Below, one piece after another: positions 8,605 to 17,813 of a stretch of 36,919 bases of DNA (its first letter is position 1; each line of letters begins with the position of its first letter). The DNA comes from Verrucomicrobiota bacterium (lineage in GTDB: Bacteria; Verrucomicrobiota; Lentisphaeria; Oligosphaerales; Oligosphaeraceae). The DNA lies in contig JAGVUR010000091.1 of NCBI GenBank assembly GCA_019136135.1, forward strand, positions 1-36,919, given 5' to 3'. Under the pieces are notes generated by a model. The model made no database searches. It was not told the origin of the DNA and saw only the letters and a list, made by a program, of their open reading frames with translations. A program made the position numbers and the translations under genes.

Positions 8605-11600
8605 TCAGAACGACCACGTCAAACCAGGGTCGCCTTGCACAGGCAAACCGTCAGAGGACATCCACAAGTCAAACTCGCCCAGCAGGAAATCGACCGGATC
8701 AAACGTAAAACTGCGGATGAAATCGATCTTCGTCACATTCGGTGAATGCTTGACGGAATTGGCAATGGAAGCCCAACTCAAATTCTGCGCCGAACGCCGG
8801 AGAGTCACAGCCATCGACGCTCCCTCAGGCGAGAAGAAAACCATCGACTGCCTGGCACTGGACTGACCACTCGAAGGCATCGTACCCTCTAGGGAAATCT
8901 CGCCCTCGGAATCCAGCACGCACCACTTGGGAGATGTCTTCCCGTTGACACCAATCTCATAGGTGAAATCGCCATACCGCAAAGGTCCCATCGTCCTGTT
9001 GAACAACCGGACATCCACCTTCGCATGATTCGGCTCAAACCACCAGCGCTCGCGCAAAGATATCTTCCCGCCATCGTAGGGACGCTCAAACTCAAGATAG
9101 CCGGACGTGCTCGTGAACGTGTAGGAAAACAAGGTGACGCCTTCCGAAGACTCGGGTCCGACCTGGTTGCCAGCCTCGGTCTTCAACACGGGACCGGAGC
9201 GCTCGATCAGGAAATCGCGCCAGCCCTGGGACGTCTTCAACTCCATCTTCGTAATCCAACCGTACAAGGTATTCAGCGTCATCCGATACGTGTCGCCGGT
9301 CACCACCATCGTCGCAGCGTCAACTTGCTCGCAAGACAGCCTGGGCGTCCTCTCAAGCCTCGGTTCGTTGGGAACAAACTCGAATACCGAAACTCCGTCA
9401 GCTGCAACATCCGCATTGATCTCAATCCCTCCCTTGGAAAACTCAAAGGGAACCAAGCGACCAGACGAATCGTATAGGCGACCCGAAGTAATTGAGTTGT
9501 AGGGTGCCAAAACTTCGCCATCGGCATCTGTCGGCCATGCCACCAAAAGCGGCGTTCCCGCAGATCGACGTTCTGCCGCCACCGCCAGCTTGATCGAACC
9601 TGGCTTCTGTGCCTTTGTATTCGCCAGCACGCGCGCCGCAGTCTCAATCCCTGCCGCCGCCAAGAACGTTTCCATTTGGGAGTATTCCGCTACCTTCGCA
9701 GTCAACCGATATGTCCCGCTCTTCGGCAAATCGAATATGACGGGAAGCTTGCCGACGAGAACCGCCTTGCCGCCATCGGCAACTCGAATTTTGCCAGGCG
9801 TCCCGTCTTCGTGAACTACGCTCAAGGACAACGGCTTTCCAATCAAATCCTTTCGGCAGTCGAGTTCCAGGATCGCTGGCGTATCGCCACGGATCGCCAT
9901 CGGCGCCGGCGGCGGCGTCCGCACCTCGTTGTCCCAACCCCAACGCAAAACAGGCGGCGTCAATTCCTGCCAGGGATTCAGCATCTTGTCGCGATACACC
10001 ACTCGCACGTCAAGCGTCGGCTTCACAAACGGATGCATCTTCGCAAACAAGTCTCCCGATGCGCCTTCCGTAAAGGTGACCTTCGCCTCGATCGGCGTGT
10101 CGATGCCAAAGAAGTCCAAGGATGCATCGGTAGGAACCGCCAATTTGAACGCAACCTGAGCACGCTCGCCAGGACGCAATCCTGTAAATCCATCGCCGGA
10201 TACGGGACGGGCAACCCAACCTGCCGGCAAGGCCAACGAAGCACGGCCAGATACAGCAACAGTGCCCAGATTCACGACGCCAACCAGCAACTCCGTTTGC
10301 TCGCCTGGACGGAACGTATCTTGACCGGAGGCGGACGACAAGTCAACGACAGGTTGCCATTCGCCGAACAACAAAACACCGCCACATCCCGCATTGTCGC
10401 CAAGCGCCAACGTGAACTGCAATGCGCCGTCAACAACCTTTCCTTCGATCCTGCGCACTGCCGCAGTATCGGGGGCGTAGAACCATCCCGTCGCCGCCTT
10501 GTCAAAGCCATTGAGCTTCAGCGTCAAGTCCGCAGGCTCCTTCGTCGTCTTCGTCACGAACAGCAAGTTCAGCTTGTTATCACGCAACAACCTGACATCG
10601 ACCTCCCCGCGACCTATCCCCTCGCAGCCAATCTCCATCCCAGGCTTAACCCCCAACGAAGCGAGGAACTTCCCATACTCGGAAGCGATCGCCAGCTCCT
10701 TCTCCGGCTCACGAATGTTGGTCTTGGACATCACCCATGGCGACACGGCCATTCGATATTGCTCGCCAGCCTTCGGATTCCGAAGCGCAAACAAATCACC
10801 TTCCTTGGCCTCGATCGTCTCGTCCTCCCATTCAACCATCGAAACAGAATGTCCGAACTCGTCGTAAAGCCCCGCTTCAGGATGGATGACCACGACCTTG
10901 CCACGATCGATAAATGCCTCAAGCGTCTTGCGGGCCGCAGTCGAAACCACAGGGCATCCTGCCAAAATCAACGCATCGTACTCGCTCAAATTCAGCTCAG
11001 GCAACTGCTGGGCATCAACAAACGAAAAGGCATAGCCGGACAAATTCATCAAGCGACCCGTTTTCTGGTTCGTCGTCTTGTACAGGTGCACGTTCATTCC
11101 CAGGGCGCGTTGCAGGTATTGCGAGTCATTTGAAATCACAATACCAACGTTGGTCTTGCCGCTCATCCTATTGAACACCGGAGCAAAACGCTGCAAAAAG
11201 GCGGATGTCCTGGTCACCGCAGTCAAACGCTCCGTAGGATTCCCTGACCAATCCAAAATCCCGTGAATCCCCTCCTCGCGACCGCTCTTCCCGGAATTCC
11301 ACATGTACCACTGCAAGGCACGGCTCTCGCGGGCCAATGCCAGCAACGCCTCGACGTACAAATGCCAATCATACACCTCGGTAATCCAATGGTTCGGACC
11401 GGCATGGTACTCCATCATCAGAAATGGCTTGCCCCAAGCACGGGCGGCAGAACGACCCAAATCCATCTGGGACATCAGGCTCGCCCAACGACCTATTGAG
11501 TATATGTCAAGGGCAAGATAATCGGTCTGCTTCGCCAACTCGAACAAATCCCAGCCGTCAAGGCCGGTCGTGTTGTAAAAGTTGTCGGACACACGGGCAG

Positions 11601-12270
11601 TAGGCACCTTCAGACGTACCAAATCACCGGTCTCGCGGAAGTAACGGCCGAAATTCCAAGACGTGAAGCGACGCCAATCAAGCCAATTCCCCAATTGCTC
11701 CTTGAAATTATTCCGAGGCGGCTCGACGTCGTCAAAGGATTTCCAGCTTGATTTCCAGCCTGAATTCAGCTTTTCAACCGTACCGTACCGCGCCTTTAGC
11801 CAATCGCGGTATTTGCTGATCGATCCCGGACTATAATCAAAAATGTCCCCGCTGGAATATCCAAACTCATTGTGGACCTTCCAGAACCGTATCCGTTCAG
11901 GCTCGAACTTCCTTTCCACCACCTGGGGAACGTACTCGTTCCACCATTCCTCAACGCTCGGCGCATTGAAATTGACATGCGTGAACAAACTGATCGAATT
12001 CTGGATCTTCCCGTCGGCGCTCTCGAAAGGTCGCGCCGCCGCTGTTGGAGGACGGCCGGAAACCGTCCCGATATAATACCAATCTTTCTTCGTCAGCCAT
12101 CTATGGTTGCCTTCCTGTATCAGCGTAAACCCAGCCTTCTCGTAGTAACTCGGCGAACCTTTGCCGCCAGGACGGGCGCCCCAGGCGCCAGTCAAATATA
12201 CATCGCGCTCCACTGGCTTGCCCAGCAACATCGACGACATCAACACCAACAATAGTACATGCCACTTCAT
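8605..12270 (-). CDS. Secreted GH42-like (clan GH-A) multidomain glycoside hydrolase
   Basis: A signal peptide (MKWHVLLLVLMSSMLLG) precedes a GH42-type TIM barrel. The expected acid/base Glu is E135 in KVHNEFGY and the nucleophile candidate is E287 in LMMEYHAGP. A beta-galactosidase trimerisation-type domain follows (about 370-480, DALILAGCPVVS...KVVVIHPEAG), then several beta-sandwich modules up to residue 1221, which makes it far longer than ordinary GH42 enzymes (about 650-700). The C-terminal half has no domain I can name with certainty, although the segment around 640-740 resembles bacterial Ig/NPCBM-associated folds. GGAGG lies 6 nt before the ATG at 12270. It follows the upstream gene by 23 bp. 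Substrate is unknown; beta-galactoside activity is a family-level guess. Confidence 0.75.
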   Translation of the reverse strand: MKWHVLLLVLMSSMLLGKPVERDVYLTGAWGARPGGKGSPSYYEKAGFTLIQEGNHRWLTKKDWYYIGTVSGRPPTAAARPFESADGKIQNSISLFTHVNFNAPSVEEWWNEYVPQVVERKFEPERIRFWKVHNEFGYSSGDIFDYSPGSISKYRDWLKARYGTVEKLNSGWKSSWKSFDDVEPPRNNFKEQLGNWLDWRRFTSWNFGRYFRETGDLVRLKVPTARVSDNFYNTTGLDGWDLFELAKQTDYLALDIYSIGRWASLMSQMDLGRSAARAWGKPFLMMEYHAGPNHWITEVYDWHLYVEALLALARESRALQWYMWNSGKSGREEGIHGILDWSGNPTERLTAVTRTSAFLQRFAPVFNRMSGKTNVGIVISNDSQYLQRALGMNVHLYKTTNQKTGRLMNLSGYAFSFVDAQQLPELNLSEYDALILAGCPVVSTAARKTLEAFIDRGKVVVIHPEAGLYDEFGHSVSMVEWEDETIEAKEGDLFALRNPKAGEQYRMAVSPWVMSKTNIREPEKELAIASEYGKFLASLGVKPGMEIGCEGIGRGEVDVRLLRDNKLNLLFVTKTTKEPADLTLKLNGFDKAATGWFYAPDTAAVRRIEGKVVDGALQFTLALGDNAGCGGVLLFGEWQPVVDLSSASGQDTFRPGEQTELLVGVVNLGTVAVSGRASLALPAGWVARPVSGDGFTGLRPGERAQVAFKLAVPTDASLDFFGIDTPIEAKVTFTEGASGDLFAKMHPFVKPTLDVRVVYRDKMLNPWQELTPPVLRWGWDNEVRTPPPAPMAIRGDTPAILELDCRKDLIGKPLSLSVVHEDGTPGKIRVADGGKAVLVGKLPVIFDLPKSGTYRLTAKVAEYSQMETFLAAAGIETAARVLANTKAQKPGSIKLAVAAERRSAGTPLLVAWPTDADGEVLAPYNSITSGRLYDSSGRLVPFEFSKGGIEINADVAADGVSVFEFVPNEPRLERTPRLSCEQVDAATMVVTGDTYRMTLNTLYGWITKMELKTSQGWRDFLIERSGPVLKTEAGNQVGPESSEGVTLFSYTFTSTSGYLEFERPYDGGKISLRERWWFEPNHAKVDVRLFNRTMGPLRYGDFTYEIGVNGKTSPKWCVLDSEGEISLEGTMPSSGQSSARQSMVFFSPEGASMAVTLRRSAQNLSWASIANSVKHSPNVTKIDFIRSFTFDPVDFLLGEFDLWMSSDGLPVQGDPGLTWSF

Positions 12271-12293
12271 ATCTTGCCTCCTAGATTCCCAGG

Positions 12294-13349
12294 TTATTGT
12301 TTCGCCGTACCCATTTCAGAGATCACCACATTCGATATCGCAATCCCACCGCAATCGCGAATGCCGAAAATCACGCGATAATCAGGCATCTCCGTCGTCT
12401 TGAATATCACCGAACGCTTCCCCCGGTTCCCTGCCGAACCATGCCAGCGTTGCCAGCCAACGTCGCGGGTGATCGTCTCGGCGCAACGAACCAAACTGTA
12501 GAACATCGCATTCTTCCCGGACAGATTCTCAGTCACCTGATAGTCAAATGTCATCAAGTACGTCACGTTGTTCTTCAGCTTCAAACGCTTGGCATCGGAC
12601 CACGCAAACTCGTTCCAGCCCTCGGCCTTCGACTCGAAGTAGATCGTCCCATCCTTGAACCGTGCAAGATGCTTGTTCTGGTTGTCGGGTCCTCCGACTT
12701 TCAGCCAAGGCGACTTTTCGTCAATCGGCCCTTCCCAGATCGTGGTGAAGTTGCCCGCAATGTCCTTTCCCTGCGGCGGCCACACCGGTCTCGGCTTCAG
12801 CTTGAGTTCCATCTTTCCGATGTAGCAGACGTAATCCTTGTTTTCCGCGAACTTGGGATCGTTCATGTTAACGTACACGCTGATCATGTTCACCGTATTC
12901 TTCAGCTTCGGATCCTTGGGCAACGGCATTTTCACGCGATGCCATTTGCCGGGCGCCGGGGACTTGCCGTCAATCAAAATCAGATGCTCGATTACCGCCT
13001 TGTTCGCGCCAGGATTGTTCTCCCCCGTAATCTTGATCATCAGGTTGAAATCCTGATTGGTATAATAGTCAAACTCTATGTACTCCTCGTTCGTCCAGTC
13101 CAGAATCGGCGTCGGACGATACATCACGTCCAGCCATTGCATGTACGATTCCTGCTTGCGGAACGTCAACTTCATGCTCATGCGATCCGGCGCTTCAGGC
13201 GCTTGCGCTATCTCGCAGGTCACCTTCCCCCCCCGAACCTCCTCGCCGCAAAAATCCCACATGGTGTCCGAGGTCACAAACTCGACGCCGCGAACACACA
13301 GGGTACACACTGCAAGACATCCAAGCAACAATAAACTCAATCGTCTCAT
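12294..13349 (-). CDS. Secreted protein with two lectin/CBM-like beta-sandwich domains
   Basis: The 351-residue product has a signal peptide (MRRLSLLLLGCLAVCTLCVRG); the LLGC inside it could be read as a lipobox, but the hydrophobic run before that Cys is too short. The rest is beta-rich with aromatic residues: first half about 22-190 (YIEFDYYTNQDFNLMIKITG, GKWHRVKMPLP), second half about 205-345 (YLMTFDYQV, RVIFGIRDCGGIAISNVVISE). Both halves look like carbohydrate-binding jelly rolls; no catalytic motif is seen. It lies between the HzsA-related gene and the GH42-like gene with 28- and 23-bp spacers, so it probably binds the same glycan or displays it to the enzymes. GAGGAG is 8 nt upstream of the ATG. 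Specific family not recognised. Confidence 0.65.
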   Translation of the reverse strand: MRRLSLLLLGCLAVCTLCVRGVEFVTSDTMWDFCGEEVRGGKVTCEIAQAPEAPDRMSMKLTFRKQESYMQWLDVMYRPTPILDWTNEEYIEFDYYTNQDFNLMIKITGENNPGANKAVIEHLILIDGKSPAPGKWHRVKMPLPKDPKLKNTVNMISVYVNMNDPKFAENKDYVCYIGKMELKLKPRPVWPPQGKDIAGNFTTIWEGPIDEKSPWLKVGGPDNQNKHLARFKDGTIYFESKAEGWNEFAWSDAKRLKLKNNVTYLMTFDYQVTENLSGKNAMFYSLVRCAETITRDVGWQRWHGSAGNRGKRSVIFKTTEMPDYRVIFGIRDCGGIAISNVVISEMGTAKQ

Positions 13350-13377
13350 AGCCTTAGCTCCTCTGGTTGGTCATTTC

Positions 13378-16341
13378 CTATTCTTTATCAAAACACTTCT
13401 TGCCTGACTTTATTGCTTCATATACCTGATGCTCTATTGCTAATCGCTCCGCGTACTTCAACTCGCGCTTGCGCTCCTTTGCACAAGGTACAAATCCATC
13501 CATGTCACCACGGGGAACCGCCTTCAAACGATCGCGCCCCTGACGGATCAACGTCAATAGTTCCTCGCGATGCTCTGGACGGGCAGACAGAATCGCACTC
13601 AACTCCGGACGGTCGAAATTGAGCTGGGATCGCTGACGCTTCCCCCATGACAGCGACACCTCAACCCCGGACAACTCCTTGATCCGCTTCAACTCGTCAC
13701 GAGTCAAGGGGGAACGGCCACCGGGATTGTCGGGATAAGCTGATTCGTACATAGGATAGTATGGAGCATTGATGTCAATCCACGTCCGCAAGCGAGTCCA
13801 CTCTTCATCCGTCAAGACCACGTCCTTGTGACCGGCTTCCAGTACCTGGGTCAACTTCGAGACCTTGCTTCCCCAGCTCCCTGCCTCCTGAATCGCAGCA
13901 GGACCGCCACCAACGCACTTGACATATCCCAATGCCCACAAATCAACGTATGACGCACAAAACACGATATCACGGTCGCCGGACAAATTCAACTTCTTCG
14001 CCGCGGGTTTTCCATAGTCGTGGCACTTGATGCACTTGGCGTTGAACACGGGCTGCACCTCGCGCTGATAGCTGAACAAGCGAGGCTCGCCAAGCCAACC
14101 GGCCAACTTCGACGGGGCACGCCCCATCGCCTTTGGACGCGCAACGATCAACTCCGCAGATGCCGTCCTGGATTCGTGGCAACCAATGCAGCCCTGTGCC
14201 TCGCCAGGCTGCACATACGTCCCCGAACGCATCGATTGCACCATGCGACCCGACGCATCCAATGCCTGGTAGTAAACAAACGTGTTCGCAGGCAACTCAA
14301 AGTACGCACTGCCGTCAGATTCAACAGGAACCGTACCCAAAATCCGCTTGTTCTCGAAACTATGCCAGTTCATGCCGGGCGCCTGCTCGCCCTGCCCATG
14401 CCAGCCCCCCCACGTCCAATTCCGCTTCTCCGGAGACTCAACAACACGCAAGTACTTTACCGAACCACGCTCAACCCCCTTCATGTGGGTGCCGACATAG
14501 ACATCCTGCAAATAAACAAGGCCCTTCGCCTTCTGATGCTCGAAGCTGCGACGAGTCGCCAACACCGGAGGCCGCGTTCGGGCACGCAATGGCATCGGAT
14601 CGTAGCAACCGGGCGCCTCAACATGGATCAAGACCTCGTTTCCATGCAAATCCAAGTAGTACAACCCCATCAACTCGCCACGCCCAACTTGACGGGAACA
14701 CAAAAAATGACCGTCGTCAAGGGGATAGGGATCCTCGTACTTGATCTTCAAGCTCACCGTGGAATCAAAGGACTGCCCCTCAACCGTAATCTTCTTGCGA
14801 AAATCCTCCGGCCAAGTACGAAGAACAGGATCGCGACCATCAACGTCAATGCTCCGGTCGATAATCCCCAATGCACCCCAAGGACGATCGTGGCAAGAAC
14901 TCAAGACCGCAATCACACGATTGGGATTGGACAACACACGGGCATCGATCACACCTCCGGGACTCGTCGTGTTGTTGCCCCAGAATACCGCATGGTTCGT
15001 ACCGTCGGGATTGCATGTCCACAGCCCCTGGGCATCGCCGAAATTCCGATCCACATATTCCCAGCGGTCGTAGAGGATTCGCCCATCAGGCAATAGCGAT
15101 GAATGCCCCTCGTGCAGCGTGGATTTCCCGATCTGCAGAATGTTGGAGCCATCCGATCCCATCCTGTAGAGATTCCCCATGATGTGCCTGTTGCACATGC
15201 AGTACTTCGGTTCCCTTGTGGACGTGAACACGATGTCGCCGTCAGGCAACCACAGGGGATCGATGTCGGAAACGCCTTTCGCCCTGGTCAGCTGAACCAA
15301 TTTCCCCGTGCTGAGTTCATAGGTATAGACATGATAGTCGTCATCAGCCCCGCGACGCATCGAAAACACGACCTGCTTGCCATCGAAACTCACCTCGGGA
15401 TCGCGTACGGTGCAACCGCTCCCAGGAGCGAAAACGCTCGTCACAAGCCCCGTCTTCACATCCAATTGCTTCAGGCATCCCGACGTGTCGTACGAACGGG
15501 TATTGATCTCGCCGGTCTGGAACATCGTCGCCGTATTGTGATGGTCAACACGAAACTGCTTGCGCGTCACGAACAATATCGGGGCGCTGTTCACTACTGG
15601 ATTCATACGTACCAAGGCACGCAATGAAAACTCACGCAAATCGTCATCCTTGCCCAATGACGACAACTCGGACAGCAACGCCTCCCCGGGATACTCGCCA
15701 GGAAAACAACGCCAAATCGACTCGATGCCCTTGCGCAATGACTCAAGCGTCACACGGCTCTCGCTGCGACGGGACAACTCCAGCGCGCGAGCCGCAAAAC
15801 GGGCACGGGATTCCTCAACCAATTCCTCGCCCTCGAAAACGACGCTGTCAACAGTAACATGCCCCCAACCACCCTCGTGATCGTCAAAGATCCGAAAATA
15901 GACTCGTTTTCCGACTGCCTCGGGCAAATCCAAGACACGAACCCGCATGATCTCGTCATTCTCCCCGCGGGCAAAGCCCAATGCCTGTCCATTCTCCAAA
16001 TGAACCGAAAAGCCAACGGCCTCATGGGCGCCGCCACCAACCTTCACGCTGATTTTCGGCGACGTCAAACGCACCAACGGCGACTCGATGATTCCCATGT
16101 AGCGATCGCTGGGATGCTTGCCTCCAGGCTGCTCAAGCGTCGTCAGATAGTACTTTCCATCCTGCGTGTAGCGTTCTGTCCGCTTGTTGAACTGAAATTC
16201 GCGGCTGCCGATCAACTGCCCGAACTCACCCTCCAGCACCTTCCAGCCCTGGAGCGTCCCGTCCTCGAAGTCATACCGTATCTCAGCGCATTTGCAACTG
16301 ATGACCGCAATTGCCAACGCCATGAAGACGGGAATTCTCAT
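13378..16341 (-). CDS. HzsA-related exported protein: lectin-like domain, PD40 propeller, two haem c motifs
   Basis: The start at 16341 is preferred over an upstream GTG because AAGGAGG lies 7 nt before it. After the signal sequence (MRIPVFMALAIAVISCKCA, with VISC as a possible lipobox at C16) come a lectin-like domain (about 20-175), a helical stretch, PD40/TolB-like propeller blades (about 255-480; for example DPEVSFDGKQVVFSMRR and DPLWLPDGDIVFTSTRE), and a C-terminal cytochrome region. Two haem-binding motifs are visible: CIGCH at 718-722 and CIKCH at 770-774. This arrangement resembles proteins annotated as hydrazine synthase alpha-related in PVC bacteria; anammox chemistry should not be inferred, since the other hydrazine synthase subunits are absent. 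Located in a glycan-degradation operon, it may take part in redox chemistry on polysaccharides or in a surface complex. 987 residues. Confidence 0.75.
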   Translation of the reverse strand: MRIPVFMALAIAVISCKCAEIRYDFEDGTLQGWKVLEGEFGQLIGSREFQFNKRTERYTQDGKYYLTTLEQPGGKHPSDRYMGIIESPLVRLTSPKISVKVGGGAHEAVGFSVHLENGQALGFARGENDEIMRVRVLDLPEAVGKRVYFRIFDDHEGGWGHVTVDSVVFEGEELVEESRARFAARALELSRRSESRVTLESLRKGIESIWRCFPGEYPGEALLSELSSLGKDDDLREFSLRALVRMNPVVNSAPILFVTRKQFRVDHHNTATMFQTGEINTRSYDTSGCLKQLDVKTGLVTSVFAPGSGCTVRDPEVSFDGKQVVFSMRRGADDDYHVYTYELSTGKLVQLTRAKGVSDIDPLWLPDGDIVFTSTREPKYCMCNRHIMGNLYRMGSDGSNILQIGKSTLHEGHSSLLPDGRILYDRWEYVDRNFGDAQGLWTCNPDGTNHAVFWGNNTTSPGGVIDARVLSNPNRVIAVLSSCHDRPWGALGIIDRSIDVDGRDPVLRTWPEDFRKKITVEGQSFDSTVSLKIKYEDPYPLDDGHFLCSRQVGRGELMGLYYLDLHGNEVLIHVEAPGCYDPMPLRARTRPPVLATRRSFEHQKAKGLVYLQDVYVGTHMKGVERGSVKYLRVVESPEKRNWTWGGWHGQGEQAPGMNWHSFENKRILGTVPVESDGSAYFELPANTFVYYQALDASGRMVQSMRSGTYVQPGEAQGCIGCHESRTASAELIVARPKAMGRAPSKLAGWLGEPRLFSYQREVQPVFNAKCIKCHDYGKPAAKKLNLSGDRDIVFCASYVDLWALGYVKCVGGGPAAIQEAGSWGSKVSKLTQVLEAGHKDVVLTDEEWTRLRTWIDINAPYYPMYESAYPDNPGGRSPLTRDELKRIKELSGVEVSLSWGKRQRSQLNFDRPELSAILSARPEHREELLTLIRQGRDRLKAVPRGDMDGFVPCAKERKRELKYAERLAIEHQVYEAIKSGKKCFDKE

Positions 16342-16367
16342 CGGAGCCACCTCCTTGCTACGTCATA

Positions 16368-17801
16368 TCATTGGAACATCTCATCCTTATACTCGGCATA
16401 CGTGCGCTTCAGCACGCTCGGATAATCCGTCGTAATCGCATCCGCGCCAAACAAAATCGCCTTGCGAATGGCCATAGGCGAGTTTTGCGCCCAAGTGAAA
16501 ACCTGAAGGGTGTGGCGACGCGCCTGGGAAAGCGGCAATGCAGTATAGGTCGAAGGGGCAACAGCACCAACTCCATGCATGACGTAAGTGCGAAGCTCCG
16601 CATCCGTAAAACTCAGCTTCCCCGAATTCAGCAGGACAGGAACCCCGGGCAGCGCAGCGCGAGCCAAGTCGGCCTGCTGCAAATTCCAGGTGCCAACGAT
16701 GACACGATACTCCAAACCGTACTTTTTCATCATCTCCAAAGCTGGCTTGATGCATTCGCTTTGCTTGATGTCCAGCATCAACATGCACTTGCCCTTGGGC
16801 GGCATCGCTTGGCAAACTTCTTCAAACGTGGGAATCTTCATCCCCTCGAACTTCTTGTTTCGCTTTATGCCGGCATCCAGCTCCTTCAGTTCCGCCATCG
16901 TCTTCAACTTCGCCTGCCCCGTGCCGTTCGTCGTACGCTCCAACGTATCGTCGTGCAGCAAGAACACCACTCCGTCCTTTGACATCCGAAGATCAATCTC
17001 GATATAGTCGAATCCCATCTCAATCGCCCCCTTCACCGCCTCGAGCGTGTTCTCGGGAAAACGCTCCATGTCGCCACGATGGGCCACGCACAACGGTACG
17101 GCAATCGCGGCATCACGAGGCCCATCGAGGTAATTCGCATCGGGTTCGGGCAATTCCTCCACGACCACATTGTCGTACTTGACCGTGCAATCGGAATTCA
17201 TGAACCCAATCGAACCAGGATGAACATTGATCGACGGCAATATGTGCTCGCCGATAAACTTCCCGTTCAAAAATCCACGCATCCGACGCCCCTGAACTTC
17301 GCAACGGATTCGACGGACCTCGTCAAAATTCTTGCACCAGTCAATCTTGAAGCGTCGCAGCAATTCCCACTGGCGTTCCTTCTTTCCCATCCAGGAGTTC
17401 ACGAATTCGCAACCGCTATAGGTATTCATATTGTACCGAAACATCAACTGGACATATCCATCCTTCCCGCTGCGATTGCAACGCAACATTAGCGTAAACC
17501 AACGCAGGTCGTCGCGACGGGCCAATACCGTCGCGTCGCATTCCATCGCGAAATTCGTCAACTTCAGGCTTTCCGGTCCTTGGATCACGCTTCTGTAGGT
17601 TGTGGCTTTGCCAACCAGCTCGCCATTCTCGACCTTCCATATTCCACCTTCGACAAGCCATCCTTTCGGCACTCCCGTCTCATCGGAAAAATCCGTTTGC
17701 CAGACGACTTTCCCCTTCAGGGGCAATGTCTCTGCAAAGCAACCTAGAACCGCAAAAACCAGCGTCAAAACCAACATCCGTTTTTTCATTTTTCTGTCCA
17801 T
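16368..17801 (-). CDS. Secreted glycerophosphodiester phosphodiesterase with N-terminal lectin-like domain
   Basis: The C-terminal half (about 236-470) is a GDPD TIM barrel: AHRGDMERFPENT places H241-R242-G243 and E250-N251, EIDLRMSKDG gives E268 and D270, and LLHDDTLERTTNG gives the catalytic H283. GDPDs cleave glycerophosphodiesters to glycerol-3-phosphate and an alcohol. Residues about 30-225 form a DUF1080/LamG-like beta sandwich, so the enzyme may dock to glycans or teichoic-acid-like material. A signal peptide with VLGC (C21) suggests possible lipoprotein anchoring. Two starts are possible, 17801 and 17789 (MKKRMLVLTL); neither has a strong ribosome-binding site, though GGA lies 7 nt before the second. 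It sits 12 bp after the MBL-fold gene and 26 bp before the HzsA-related gene. Confidence 0.87.
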   Translation of the reverse strand: MDRKMKKRMLVLTLVFAVLGCFAETLPLKGKVVWQTDFSDETGVPKGWLVEGGIWKVENGELVGKATTYRSVIQGPESLKLTNFAMECDATVLARRDDLRWFTLMLRCNRSGKDGYVQLMFRYNMNTYSGCEFVNSWMGKKERQWELLRRFKIDWCKNFDEVRRIRCEVQGRRMRGFLNGKFIGEHILPSINVHPGSIGFMNSDCTVKYDNVVVEELPEPDANYLDGPRDAAIAVPLCVAHRGDMERFPENTLEAVKGAIEMGFDYIEIDLRMSKDGVVFLLHDDTLERTTNGTGQAKLKTMAELKELDAGIKRNKKFEGMKIPTFEEVCQAMPPKGKCMLMLDIKQSECIKPALEMMKKYGLEYRVIVGTWNLQQADLARAALPGVPVLLNSGKLSFTDAELRTYVMHGVGAVAPSTYTALPLSQARRHTLQVFTWAQNSPMAIRKAILFGADAITTDYPSVLKRTYAEYKDEMFQ

Positions 17802-17813
17802 CTTTCTGTTTCG

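Noticed and set aside
14020..15096. Large + strand open frame opposite the HzsA-related gene
   Set aside because: It lies entirely antisense to a gene with haem motifs, propeller repeats and a good ribosome-binding site.
13378..16341. True hydrazine synthase subunit and anammox metabolism
   Set aside because: The beta/gamma subunits and other anammox genes are missing, and the neighbours are glycan enzymes.
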